From an uncultured SAR86 cluster bacterium (GTDB lineage Bacteria > Pseudomonadota > Gammaproteobacteria > Magnimaribacterales > AG-339-G14), in the NCBI GenBank assembly GCA_902524805.1, contig CABZES010000008.1, positions 1 to 57,691 of the forward strand: a stretch of DNA of 57,691 bases, given 5' to 3'. Every line of letters starts with the position of its first letter. Within the stretch, counting starts at the first letter, position 1. The notes beneath the pieces were generated by a model. It had not been told where the DNA came from and did not search any database. It was given only the letters and a program-made list of their open reading frames with translations. Below are positions 44,475 through 53,360 of this stretch, one piece after another. The position numbers and the translations under genes were made by a program.

Positions 44475-46241
44475 TTAGATATTTTTGAGAAGCATAAGTT
44501 CGCGTTCGTCTAGATCATCGAATTTATTCATAAGAAGTTTTTTAAGTTCTATCTTATCTTGATCGGAAATAGAATCATTTTCGTATTTTCTTTTTAGTTG
44601 ACTAAGTAAATTTTCTTTGTCATTTTTCATAAGAAAATTAATTGCCTGAATTAAATAATCTTCGGATTCATCAGGCGCTATTAAATTTTTATCTTCTGCT
44701 AGATCAATTAAAAACTGCTTTTTTCCTTCAAAAGCCTGAAGAATCATAGGAAAAGTTAAATTTTCTTTACTTCTCAAGAAGATTAAAAACTGCGACATAA
44801 AAGAATCTTTTTCTAAAAAAATATCTAATGCAGGTAAGCTTGAAAGATTTGGGCTATCCATTAAAACTTTAATAATGCTTTTTGAAACTTTATCTAATTC
44901 TATTTTTTCTTCCTTTGCTTGATTTTCTTTCCTAACATCAGGTTCTCTTTGCTTTTCAGGTTGTTTTATTTCTTCTAATTCAATACCTAATTTCTTTGAA
45001 AATTCTTGAAATAATATTTTCTTAAAATTGCTTGAAGGCATTAATTTCATTTTGTCTAAAAATTCTTTCATCGCTGATGCTTTTGACTCAACAGAGTCGT
45101 CATATTTTTTTAAGATATTTTCAAACAAATATTCGGATAATACTTTTGAATTTTCTATTCTTTTTTCAAATTCCTCTTTGCCTTCTTTTTCAAGTAAGCT
45201 AGAGGGATCTTCGCCTTCAGGCAGGAACATAAATTTTATTTTTTTACCGTCTCTCAATCCTGAAAGGCTTATATTTAATGCAGATTCGGCAGCTTTTACT
45301 CCAGCACCATCTCCATCAAAACAAAATACTATTTCGTCTACATGTGCAAATAATTTGTCGATGTGAGCTTTGCTAGTTGCTATACCTAAGGTAGCAACAG
45401 CATAACTAATACTATTGGAAAATAGAGATAAAACATCTGTATATCCTTCAACAACAACTATCCGATTTATTCTTTTTTTATTTTTGAGAATTTCACTCAA
45501 GCCATAAAGCTCTCTGCCTTTTTTGAAAACTTCAGAATCCGAGGAGTTTAAATATTTAGGATTATCAGTCGAATCAATTACTCTTCCTCCAAATCCTATA
45601 ATTTGACCTCTTTGAGATTTGATTGGAAAAATAATTCGATTCCTAAAAACATCATAAACCTTATTGTTCTTTTCGCTAGTTTTAAAAAGACCTGCATCAA
45701 CCTGTTGTAATTCTGTATCAAGAGTTTTTTTAAAAAAAGTAGATAAGTTGTCCCATCCTTTTGGAGCAAAACCTAATTGAAAAGTTTTTATTGTTTCTTC
45801 GTTTATTCCCCTATTTAAAAGGTAATTTTTTACGTCAAATTCATTTTCACCTCTAAATAAATTTTTTACATAGAAATCAGTGGCTAAAGTATTCAACTCA
45901 AAAATTTTTTTATTTTTTTCAGAGTTTTTGTTATTTCCAGTTTTAGGAATTTCTAAACCAGCATTATTAGCTAAAATTTCTATAGCCCCTTGAAAGTCAT
46001 GTGATTGATAGTTCATTAAAAATCCAATTGCATTTCCCGAAGCTCTGCATCTAAAACAATAATAAAATTGTTTTTGTTGACTAACGCTAAAAGAAGGTTT
46101 GCTTCCGTCGTCACAAAAAGGACATAAAGCCCAATGATCCTTTCCTTTTTTATTTAAAGGAATGTGAGAATCTACTAGTGAAACAATGTCAGTTTCATCG
46201 AGCAATCTTTGGATGAATTCGTCGGGTATAAAAGCCGCCAT
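44475..46241 (-). CDS. dnaG: DNA primase with four-cysteine zinc ribbon
   Basis: Makes RNA primers for replication. N-terminal zinc ribbon with Cys40-x2-Cys43 and Cys62-x2-Cys65 (CPFCDDGSKPSFSV and YYCFRC). The usual second ligand in E. coli is His (CPFH), so here the site is Cys4 instead of Cys-His-Cys-Cys. The TOPRIM core has RIVVVEGYTDVLSLF, AVATLGIA and EIVFCFDGDGAGVKAAESAL near residues 255-320. A C-terminal helicase-binding region is present. Length 588 against 581 in E. coli. It lies 2 bases after ruvX and upstream of rpoD; rpsU, its usual upstream neighbour, is not here. Confidence 0.95.
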   Translation of the reverse strand: MAAFIPDEFIQRLLDETDIVSLVDSHIPLNKKGKDHWALCPFCDDGSKPSFSVSQQKQFYYCFRCRASGNAIGFLMNYQSHDFQGAIEILANNAGLEIPKTGNNKNSEKNKKIFELNTLATDFYVKNLFRGENEFDVKNYLLNRGINEETIKTFQLGFAPKGWDNLSTFFKKTLDTELQQVDAGLFKTSEKNNKVYDVFRNRIIFPIKSQRGQIIGFGGRVIDSTDNPKYLNSSDSEVFKKGRELYGLSEILKNKKRINRIVVVEGYTDVLSLFSNSISYAVATLGIATSKAHIDKLFAHVDEIVFCFDGDGAGVKAAESALNISLSGLRDGKKIKFMFLPEGEDPSSLLEKEGKEEFEKRIENSKVLSEYLFENILKKYDDSVESKASAMKEFLDKMKLMPSSNFKKILFQEFSKKLGIELEEIKQPEKQREPDVRKENQAKEEKIELDKVSKSIIKVLMDSPNLSSLPALDIFLEKDSFMSQFLIFLRSKENLTFPMILQAFEGKKQFLIDLAEDKNLIAPDESEDYLIQAINFLMKNDKENLLSQLKRKYENDSISDQDKIELKKLLMNKFDDLDERELMLLKNI

Positions 46242-46243
46242 AA

Positions 46244-46654
46244 TTATTTTTTTTCTCTCAAAAAAGAATCAACAATGAGTTTGGCAGCTAACCCATGGTT
46301 GTTTTTCTTTATTTCTTTTTCATTTTTATTTAAATCTTTCATGATCTGCTTAGCTTCATAAGTAGTTAGTTTTTCATCAACAAAACTTATCTTGATATTA
46401 ATACCTTTTTCAAGTTTTTTAGAAAAATTTCTTATTTCTAATGACATTTCACTTTCACTATTATCTATATTCAAAGGCAAACCTATAACAATTATCTTAA
46501 TATCCCATTCAGCAATCAAATTTTTTATCTCTATAATTAATTCTTTTCTATTTTTAAATTTCTTTGAAAAATAAGTAGAACAATTATTTGTTATTTGTTC
46601 TCCTATTGCGAATCCAACATTTTTTAATCCATAATCAATTCCTAAAACATTCAT
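46244..46654 (-). CDS. ruvX: RuvX/YqgF-family RNase H-fold protein
   Basis: Implicated in pre-16S rRNA 5'-end maturation or Holliday-junction processing. The frame is open to 46684, but the ATG at 46654 forms an ATGA overlap with the upstream TonB-domain gene and gives MNVLGIDYGLKNVGFAIG, the standard start. VIGLPLNIDNSES and VDEKLTTYEAKQIM are the other RNase H-fold motifs, and acidic residues in IDYG and NNHGLAAKLIVDSFL complete the site (the last usually reads DxxAAxxIL, here with His instead of Asp). Length is 136. The order gshB-tonB-like-ruvX matches Pseudomonas. Confidence 0.92.
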   Translation of the reverse strand: MNVLGIDYGLKNVGFAIGEQITNNCSTYFSKKFKNRKELIIEIKNLIAEWDIKIIVIGLPLNIDNSESEMSLEIRNFSKKLEKGINIKISFVDEKLTTYEAKQIMKDLNKNEKEIKKNNHGLAAKLIVDSFLREKK

Positions 46655-47211
46655 TTTAAAATTTCTTGATTTCCAAACTTCCAATCTCTTATGATAGTGA
46701 TTTCGGCAAAATCTGACATTTCCTCAGGAAATTGATTAAATGGAGAAGCCATTTCAATTATTTCCATTGCTACTTGATCTAATTTCTGATTTCCAGAAGC
46801 CTTTATAAGGGCATAGTCTAAAAGAGCTCCATTTTTTCCTAAAGTTACTGATAAAGTTAATTTTAATGGTGCAGATGAATCAACAAAATCAGGGTAGTTC
46901 AAGTTGCCGATAGTTTCTATTTTTCTCTGCCATGCACTTACGTATTTATTTGCAGCAAGATTTTTCTCTTCTTTTGTTTGTAATTTTTTTGAAAGAATCT
47001 CTTTTTTTGAGCCAAGATTCTCATCTGTTTTTTGAAATTGATCAAAATCAGAGGGCCTATCAAATCTTTGATAATTAGAAAATTCTAAATTAACACTAGT
47101 AACAAAATTTTTAGAAAGAGTATTTTTAGTTTCTGTAAATGATAGAAAAAAAATCAGTAAAATATGTAGACCAAAAGAAATTGCAAGAAAAAAGTTAAAT
47201 CTAACAAACAT
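46651..47211 (-). CDS. TonB C-terminal-domain energy transducer
   Basis: Inner-membrane-anchored protein that couples proton-motive force to outer-membrane receptors. One N-terminal helix (about residues 6-26), a charged periplasmic linker, and a C-terminal TonB-like domain (from about 90) with YVSAWQRKIETIGNLNYP, LTLSVTLGKNGALLDYALIKASGN and LDQVAMEIIEMASPF. The linker lacks the long Pro-Glu/Pro-Lys repeats of classical TonB. TonB-like genes before gshB and ruvX are typical of Pseudomonas relatives. It could serve the siderophore receptor elsewhere in this window, but exbB/exbD are not here. Confidence 0.86.
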   Translation of the reverse strand: MFVRFNFFLAISFGLHILLIFFLSFTETKNTLSKNFVTSVNLEFSNYQRFDRPSDFDQFQKTDENLGSKKEILSKKLQTKEEKNLAANKYVSAWQRKIETIGNLNYPDFVDSSAPLKLTLSVTLGKNGALLDYALIKASGNQKLDQVAMEIIEMASPFNQFPEEMSDFAEITIIRDWKFGNQEILK

Positions 47212-47217
47212 TAGCTT

Positions 47218-48150
47218 TTAGGATTCAACAAAATTAAAGACTTCTTCCATTAAATTGACTCCTTTTTGATCTAAAAGCTCTCTGAAGCAGGTTGGACAAG
47301 TAATATTTATTTCTGTTAAAAAATCGCCAACTATATCTAAACCAGCTATAAGAATTCCTCTTTCTTTAAGTTTAGGGGCAATCTTAGATGCAATGTTTAA
47401 TTCAATTTTGTTTAATTTTTCTATGGATGCTATTCCTCCTGCTGCTAAATTACCTTTAAATTCGCCCATTGCAGGGGTTCTGACCACCGCATATTCGGAT
47501 GGCTTTCCGTTAATTACCAAAATTCTCTTGTCACCTTCATAAACTCTTTCAATAAATTTTTGGACCATTATTTTCTCTTTGAAATCTTTCGTAACTTTTT
47601 TTAATTTATTAGTTAAGTCGTTCTGATTAAAATTAATTTTTTCTATTCCTTGGCCGCCCATCAAATTCAGTGGCTTAACAACAACGTCTTTATATTTCTC
47701 AATGAAATTCAAAATCAAATTTTTATCTGAAGTAATAATAGTTTCTGTACAAAATTCTAAATATTCTAAAATAGATATTTTTTCATTGAAATTTCTCAAT
47801 GAGGACGGTTTATTGTAAATTCTTACTCCATCATTTTCTGCAGAATCTAAAACATATGTATTATTAATATAGCCCATATCAAAAGGAGGATCTTGTCTCA
47901 TAAAAATAACATCTAAATCTTTTAAAAATATTCTATTTTCATCATCAAGAGAAAACCAATTTTTAGGATTCATATTCACTTTTATTTTAGAACTTAATGC
48001 ACAGGCATCTCTCCCATCAAAAAATAAATTATTTGATTCTATGTAGAAAACATCATGATTTCTTTTTTGAGCCTCGTAAATTAGAAGAAGAGTTGAGTCT
48101 TTTTTGAAGTCAATATTAGAAATAGGGTCCATCACAACAGCTATTTTCAT
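47218..48150 (-). CDS. gshB: Glutathione synthetase
   Basis: ATP-grasp ligase that adds glycine to gamma-glutamylcysteine. The N-terminal KIAVVMDPISNIDFKKDST, MRQDPPFDMGYI, the nucleotide-binding VVKPLNLMGGQGIEKI, RILVINGKPSEYAVVRTPA and LAAGGIASIEKL, and the C-terminal EINITCPTCFRELL are family features. Length 310 against 316 in E. coli. It overlaps rsmE by 4 bases; rsmE-gshB is the E. coli order too. Confidence 0.95.
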   Translation of the reverse strand: MKIAVVMDPISNIDFKKDSTLLLIYEAQKRNHDVFYIESNNLFFDGRDACALSSKIKVNMNPKNWFSLDDENRIFLKDLDVIFMRQDPPFDMGYINNTYVLDSAENDGVRIYNKPSSLRNFNEKISILEYLEFCTETIITSDKNLILNFIEKYKDVVVKPLNLMGGQGIEKINFNQNDLTNKLKKVTKDFKEKIMVQKFIERVYEGDKRILVINGKPSEYAVVRTPAMGEFKGNLAAGGIASIEKLNKIELNIASKIAPKLKERGILIAGLDIVGDFLTEINITCPTCFRELLDQKGVNLMEEVFNFVES

Positions 48151-48857
48151 TTCTTCACTCCATAAAGGGCCTTAATCATAGACAAAGCTACTATAGGCAT
48201 AGTTTCAGTTCTAAAAGTTAAATTACCACATGAAATACCTTTGAAATTATTTTTTTTAAAAAAGTTTTTTTCTTCTTCTGAAAAGCCTCCCTCTGGACCA
48301 ATTGCAAGATCTATAGATGAAAATAACTCTAAATCTTGCATATTATTTCTAGCTTTAGGGTCTAAAAAAATTTTAGATTTTGATTTCGATAAAGATACCC
48401 ATTCCTGTAATGAACCAGAGTAAATTTTTGGGACCCAATTCAAACCTGATTGTTCACAGGAATTAAAAGCTATTGACTCCCATCTCATAATTTTTTTTTC
48501 ACTAGGTAACTTAGAAAATTTAGTTTTTTTTGTTTTTATACTGCTTATTGAATCAATTCCTGATTGGCAAACTTCTCTTATAACTTTGTCAAAAGATTTA
48601 ATCTCTGCAACCGCAATATTTATGGATGGAATTTGTTTGTTTTGAAAATTTATATCGGAGATTCTTTCTAAAGTAATATTTTTTTTATTTTGTTCTATGA
48701 CTTTTGCATTAAAGAAATATCCATTGCCATTAAACAATTCAACATCTTGTTCTTTTTTAATATTTATCACTTTTAAGTGATGAGAAGTGGCAATATTTAT
48801 ATTAATTGAGTTTTTTTCTTCCTTTTTAAAAGGATAAAAAATTCGTGGTATTCTCAT
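48147..48857 (-). CDS. rsmE: 16S rRNA (uracil-1498-N3)-methyltransferase
   Basis: SPOUT-family methyltransferase acting on 16S rRNA U1498. The N-terminal part is a PUA-like domain beginning RIPRIFYP. The catalytic half has CQSGIDSISSIKTKK, a middle SIAFNSCEQSGLNWVPKI and the knot motif DLAIGPEGGFSEEEKNFF with LTFRTETMPIVALSMI. Length 236 is normal. First gene of a minus-strand run through gshB, the TonB-domain gene and ruvX to dnaG. Confidence 0.94.
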   Translation of the reverse strand: MRIPRIFYPFKKEEKNSININIATSHHLKVINIKKEQDVELFNGNGYFFNAKVIEQNKKNITLERISDINFQNKQIPSINIAVAEIKSFDKVIREVCQSGIDSISSIKTKKTKFSKLPSEKKIMRWESIAFNSCEQSGLNWVPKIYSGSLQEWVSLSKSKSKIFLDPKARNNMQDLELFSSIDLAIGPEGGFSEEEKNFFKKNNFKGISCGNLTFRTETMPIVALSMIKALYGVKK

Positions 48858-48900
48858 TGGATAAATCGTACATTATTTTAAAAAAAAATTGATATTCTAA

Positions 48901-49458
48901 ATGAAAATAATTCTAATTAGACATGGGGAAGCAGCTTCATCTTGGGAAGAATCTGCAGATCCAGGATTAAGTGATTTAGGAAAAGCTCAGGCTGAAGCGT
49001 GTTCAAATGAATTATTAAAATTAAAAAATATACGCACTTACAGTCTAATCTCAAGTCCTTTAACTAGAGCAAAGGAAACTTCTGAACCACTTTCTAAAGA
49101 AATAAATGTACCTGTTTCCATAAATCCACTTTTTGCTGAAATACCATCGCCTGGAATCAATTTATCTGAAAGGAAAGAATGGTTACAAAAAATATTTAAA
49201 ATGAAATTATCAGATTTAGAAACACCTCAAAAAAAATGGAAAGATGCTATAATTACTGAACTTGAAAATTTAGATAAACCCACAATCATTTTTTCACATT
49301 TTATGGTAATTAATATTATAGTTAGTTACTTGAAGAAGAGTGATTTAATAGTCAACTTTTACCCCGACAATTGTTCAATAACCAATCTATCGAGAGATAG
49401 TAAAGGGAGAATCGAATTATTAAATTTAGGTTCTGAACTTCAGACTGAGTTAAATTAG
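48901..49458 (+). CDS. SixA-like histidine phosphatase
   Basis: Histidine-phosphatase superfamily protein of 185 residues. Catalytic RHG with nucleophilic His8 at LIRHGEAASSW and the second-site residues SSPLTRAKETSEPL (Arg and phospho-pocket), with FSHFMVINIIVSYL providing the second His. SixA dephosphorylates phosphohistidine proteins and is about 160 residues; this is a little larger and may act on a sugar or nucleotide phosphate. It lies 5 bases upstream of fis. Confidence 0.78.
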   Translation: MKIILIRHGEAASSWEESADPGLSDLGKAQAEACSNELLKLKNIRTYSLISSPLTRAKETSEPLSKEINVPVSINPLFAEIPSPGINLSERKEWLQKIFKMKLSDLETPQKKWKDAIITELENLDKPTIIFSHFMVINIIVSYLKKSDLIVNFYPDNCSITNLSRDSKGRIELLNLGSELQTELN

Positions 49459-49462
49459 ATAA

Positions 49463-49708
49463 ATGGTAAGTAATCAAGAAAGAAGGACATTGAGATATCA
49501 GGTCGGAATATCTCTAAGAAGATATTTTAAAGAACTTGACGGAAGTAAAGCTTCTGAGGTTTATCAAATGGTTATGAACGAAGTTGAAGGACCGATGCTC
49601 GAAGAAGTTATGAATTTCTGCAATGGAAATAAATCTGAAGCTTGTAAAGTTCTTGGAATAAATAGAGGAACTTTAAGAAAAAAACTCAAACAGCATAAAA
49701 TTAAATAA
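49463..49708 (+). CDS. fis: DNA-binding protein Fis
   Basis: Nucleoid-associated protein that bends DNA and stimulates rRNA promoters. The 81-residue form lacks the first 15-17 residues of E. coli Fis (98), which form the beta-hairpin arms used for Hin/Gin recombination stimulation. It retains the dimerisation helices (LDGSKASEVYQMVMNEVEGPMLEEVM) and the helix-turn-helix (GNKSEACKVLGINRGTLRKKL). fis-purH-purD is a conserved order in Pseudomonas relatives, with only 3 bases to purH. No Shine-Dalgarno is obvious. Confidence 0.95.
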   Translation: MVSNQERRTLRYQVGISLRRYFKELDGSKASEVYQMVMNEVEGPMLEEVMNFCNGNKSEACKVLGINRGTLRKKLKQHKIK

Positions 49709-49711
49709 TTA

Positions 49712-51274
49712 ATGTCCAAAAATAAATCTATCAAAATTAAAAGGGCTTTAATAAGCGTCTCTGATAAGGAGGGTATCGTTGATTTTGCGAGAAAACTTTA
49801 TAAATTGAATATAGAAATTATATCAACTGGGGGCACTGAAAAATTATTAAGAAAAAATAAAATACCTGTTGTTTCTGCTGAAAAATTTTCAGGTTCACCG
49901 GAAATGATGGGAGGAAGAGTAAAAACTTTGGTTCCACAAATTCATGGTGGAATTCTTTCTCGCAGAAAAGAGGATAAAGAAGAAATCAAAAAATACGGTA
50001 TCAAAGAAATTGATCTTGTAGTGGTGAATCTCTACCCGTTCGAAGAAAAAATAAAGAAACCTGGTATTGAATTAGAAGAAGCAATAGAAAATATTGATAT
50101 CGGAGGACCTACAATGTTGAGATCAGCTGCTAAAAACTTTTTTCATGTTGCTGTAGTTTCATCTCCAAATCTTTATGATCCATTTATTACCAACCTGAAA
50201 AATGACAATGGTAAGTGTTCGTATGAAACTAGAAAAAACTTATCTTTAAAAGCTTTTGAGCACGTGGCCAATTATGATGTTGCCATTGCTAACTTTTTAT
50301 CTACCTTTAATGGCGAGATACCAGAAAACATTTTCAGTAGCCATAAATTGAAGCAAGTATTGAGGTATGGTGAAAATCCACATCAAAAAGCAAATTTTTA
50401 TATAAGTTCTGGGTCTGATGGAGCTGGCATTACATCCGCGGAGCAGATCCAGGGAAAAGAACTTTCTTATAATAATATTGCTGACACCGATGCAGCAATT
50501 GAATGCGTTTCGAATTTTGAAAAGCCTTCTTGTGTGATTGTTAAACATGCAAATCCTTGTGGTGTTGCTTCTGGAAAGACTTTACTTGAAGCCTATGAGA
50601 AAGCTTTTTCTTGTGATGAAACCTCTGCATTTGGAGGCATAATTGCTTTAAATAAAGCCTTAGATAAATTTACTGCAAAAAAAATTATTGATAATCAATT
50701 TGTAGAAGTCATTGCCGCTCCAGCCATTAATCCAGCTGCAAAAAAAATTATTTCTGCAAAAAAGAATATTCGTCTTTTATTAATTAAAGATTTATTTAAA
50801 AAGCCAGCAGGGTTTAAAACCTTAACAATAAATCAAGGTATTCTGGTTCAAAATGTTGACGATGGAGTGGTATTGAAAAAAGATTTAAAAGTTGTAACCA
50901 AGAAAAAACCAACTTCAAAACAAATTAACGATGCCTTGTTTGCTTGGCGGGTAGGTAAGTATGTCAAATCTAACGCAATTGTTTACGCAAAAAATAATAT
51001 GACTCTTGGCATAGGAGCAGGTCAAATGAGTAGAATCGACAGTGCTGAAATTGCAGCAAGTAAAGCTAAAAAAAGAGGTTTTGATCTTAAAGGAGCTTCA
51101 ATGGCATCAGATGCATTTTTTCCATTTAGAGATAGTATTGATGAGGCAGCAAAAAATGGAATTCAATGTGTTATACAACCTGGTGGATCAATAAGAGATA
51201 AAGAAGTTATTAAGGCAGCTAATGAAGCTAATATGATTATGTTTTTCACTAGCATGCGTCACTTCAGACATTAA
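49712..51274 (+). CDS. purH: Bifunctional AICAR formyltransferase / IMP cyclohydrolase
   Basis: Catalyses the last two steps of IMP synthesis. The N-terminal IMP cyclohydrolase domain has RALISVSDKEGIVDFARKLYKL and STGGTEKLLRKN, then MMGGRVKTLVPQIHGGIL. The C-terminal formyltransferase domain starts near 200, has the KHANPCGVASG catalytic motif and CETSAFGGI-type SCDETSAFGGIIA, and ends DAFFPFRDSIDEAAKNGI with the RHFRH terminus. Length 520 is normal. purD starts one base after its stop. Confidence 0.97.
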   Translation: MSKNKSIKIKRALISVSDKEGIVDFARKLYKLNIEIISTGGTEKLLRKNKIPVVSAEKFSGSPEMMGGRVKTLVPQIHGGILSRRKEDKEEIKKYGIKEIDLVVVNLYPFEEKIKKPGIELEEAIENIDIGGPTMLRSAAKNFFHVAVVSSPNLYDPFITNLKNDNGKCSYETRKNLSLKAFEHVANYDVAIANFLSTFNGEIPENIFSSHKLKQVLRYGENPHQKANFYISSGSDGAGITSAEQIQGKELSYNNIADTDAAIECVSNFEKPSCVIVKHANPCGVASGKTLLEAYEKAFSCDETSAFGGIIALNKALDKFTAKKIIDNQFVEVIAAPAINPAAKKIISAKKNIRLLLIKDLFKKPAGFKTLTINQGILVQNVDDGVVLKKDLKVVTKKKPTSKQINDALFAWRVGKYVKSNAIVYAKNNMTLGIGAGQMSRIDSAEIAASKAKKRGFDLKGASMASDAFFPFRDSIDEAAKNGIQCVIQPGGSIRDKEVIKAANEANMIMFFTSMRHFRH

Positions 51275-51275
51275 T

Positions 51276-52541
51276 ATGAAAGTTTTGGTTATAGGCTCTG
51301 GAGGAAGAGAACATGCGCTTGTTTGGAAACTTGCTCAAAGCGATTTGTGCGAGAAGATTTTTGTTGCTCCTGGAAATGCCGGCACTACTGATGAACCAAA
51401 AACAGAAAACGTAGATTTAAGTGCTGAAGATTTAGAAGGTTTATTGGAATTTGCAAAAAAAAAAGAAATTGATATCACTATTGTAGGCCCTGAAGCACCC
51501 TTAGTTTTAGGCCTTATTGATTTGTTCGAAAAAAATAATTTGCTTTGTCTAGGTCCTAATAAACTTGCTGCTCAAATGGAAGGCTCAAAGATTTTCATGA
51601 AAGATGTTTTAAAGAGAGGGAATATTCCTACTGCAACATATGAAGTGTTTAAGGATCCTGAGTCTGCAAGAAAATTTTTAGAAAAATGTGACATCCCCAT
51701 TGTTCTTAAAGCGGATGGGCTTGCGGGTGGAAAAGGAGTAATCATTGCTTGTTCTAGAGATGAAGCTTTAGAAGCACTGAATTCTCTTATGGTAGAACAA
51801 AAACTTGGATCTGCTGGAGACAATCTTGTTATCGAAGAATTTCTGAAAGGTGAGGAAGCTAGTTTCATAGTTTTGTGTGATGGGAAAAGTGTAATTCCTT
51901 TAGCAAGCTCTCAAGACCACAAGCAAAGAGATGATGGTGATAAAGGGCCCAATACTGGTGGAATGGGTGCATACTCCCCTGCTCCATTAATTACAGAAGA
52001 GATAAATGAAGAAATTATGAATGACATAATTCTCCCAACTTTAGCTGAATTAAAACGAAGAGACATAGATTACAGAGGCTTTTTATATGCTGGTTTGATG
52101 ATTGATGAGCAAGAAATTAAAGTCCTGGAATACAACTGTAGGTTTGGAGATCCAGAAACTCAGCCCATATTGATGAGAATGAAAAGTGATTTTCTTAGTT
52201 TATGCTTGAAGGCTGCAAAACAAGAATTAAAAGGAGAGCAGATTGAGTGGGATGAAAGATTTGCTTTGGGTGTTGTTATGGCTTCAAATGGCTATCCTGA
52301 AAAATATGAAACTGGTTTTCCAATTTCAGGAATAGATGAAGAGAATGAAACTACTAAGGTATTTCATTGTGGGACTAAGAAAAAAGGTGATGAAATTATT
52401 TCAAATGGTGGTCGAGTTCTTTGTGTTACTGGATTAGGTAGTAATTTAGATAATGCTTTTGAAAAAGCTTATGAAACTACATCTAAAATTACCTGGAATG
52501 GTGCTTTTTATAGAAAAGATATAGGAAAAAGGAATCAATAA
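51276..52541 (+). CDS. purD: Phosphoribosylamine-glycine ligase
   Basis: ATP-grasp enzyme that forms glycinamide ribonucleotide, the second step of purine synthesis. VLVIGSGGREHALVWKL at the start, VGPEAPLVLGL, LGPNKLAAQMEGSKIFMKD, VLKADGLAGGKGV, SSQDHKQRDDGDKGPNTGGMGAYSP and EYNCRFGDPETQP are diagnostic. Length 421 is normal. The gene converges with trpC across 36 bases, where I see no clear terminator hairpin. Confidence 0.97.
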   Translation: MKVLVIGSGGREHALVWKLAQSDLCEKIFVAPGNAGTTDEPKTENVDLSAEDLEGLLEFAKKKEIDITIVGPEAPLVLGLIDLFEKNNLLCLGPNKLAAQMEGSKIFMKDVLKRGNIPTATYEVFKDPESARKFLEKCDIPIVLKADGLAGGKGVIIACSRDEALEALNSLMVEQKLGSAGDNLVIEEFLKGEEASFIVLCDGKSVIPLASSQDHKQRDDGDKGPNTGGMGAYSPAPLITEEINEEIMNDIILPTLAELKRRDIDYRGFLYAGLMIDEQEIKVLEYNCRFGDPETQPILMRMKSDFLSLCLKAAKQELKGEQIEWDERFALGVVMASNGYPEKYETGFPISGIDEENETTKVFHCGTKKKGDEIISNGGRVLCVTGLGSNLDNAFEKAYETTSKITWNGAFYRKDIGKRNQ

Positions 52542-52577
52542 TTTTCCTTCGGATTTTTAAATTAAGTTATTAACTCA

Positions 52578-53360
52578 TTATGCGAGTATATCTTTTAGCG
52601 CTCTTCCAGGACTTAACTCTTTCATAAAGCTCTCACCGATAAGGAAAGAATGAATACCTTGCTCTTTAAAAAATAAAATATCTTCTCTAGAGCTTATACC
52701 GCTTTCAGAAACTACAATCACATCTTCGGATATTTCCTTAGCAAGTTTTACGGCCAAACTTTTATTGACCTCAAAAGTTTTCAGATCTCTATTATTTATA
52801 CCAACCAACTTAGGATCAATTGTTAAAGCTTTATTTAATTCTTCATCGGAGTGAACTTCAATTAAAACATCAAGATTAAGCTCTTTTGCCAATTGAGAAA
52901 AGTCTTTTAATTGCACTAAATCGAGAGCAGCAACTATCAAAAGTATACAGTCTCCGCCTGAAGCTTTTGTTTCATATATTTGATATGGGTCAATCATGAA
53001 ATCCTTTCTTAAAATTGGTAATGCACAAGTGTTTCTTACCATATCTAGGTACTCCAATTTTCCCTGAAAGAATGGTTCGTCTGTTAGGACACTTAATGAG
53101 GTAGCGCCATTTGCTTCATAATCCTTTGCAATCTCTTTTGGCTCAAAATCCTCTCTTATAATGCCTTTGCTTGGCGATGCCTTCTTGATTTCAGCAATAA
53201 TAGCTGTTTCTTCTTTAGAAACTTTCTTAGAAACTGCCTCAATAAAACCTCTTTTCTGATATTTTTCAAAATCTTGCTCTAAAGATGAAATTGGCCTATG
53301 AGAAATAGACTTTTTAAGAGTTTCTTTGGTGGTTTCTATTATTTTATTAAGCTGATTCAT
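52578..53360 (-). CDS. trpC: Indole-3-glycerol phosphate synthase
   Basis: Cyclises CdRP to indole-3-glycerol phosphate. (beta/alpha)8 protein of 260 residues, without the TrpF domain that E. coli TrpC carries. Visible are AEIKKASPSKGIIREDFEP, LPILRKDFMIDPYQIYE, LVGINNRDLKTFEVN and VVSESGISSREDI, then FLIGESFMKE. Last of trpE-G-D-C, overlapping trpD by 14 bases. trpF, trpA and trpB are not in the window. Confidence 0.96.
   Translation of the reverse strand: MNQLNKIIETTKETLKKSISHRPISSLEQDFEKYQKRGFIEAVSKKVSKEETAIIAEIKKASPSKGIIREDFEPKEIAKDYEANGATSLSVLTDEPFFQGKLEYLDMVRNTCALPILRKDFMIDPYQIYETKASGGDCILLIVAALDLVQLKDFSQLAKELNLDVLIEVHSDEELNKALTIDPKLVGINNRDLKTFEVNKSLAVKLAKEISEDVIVVSESGISSREDILFFKEQGIHSFLIGESFMKELSPGRALKDILA

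Noticed and set aside
45028-45366. 112-residue plus-strand frame
   Set aside because: Antisense to the TOPRIM region of dnaG; no domain or promoter.
52542-52577. Terminator between purD and trpC
   Set aside because: No stem of useful length with a T-tract is visible in the 36 bases.
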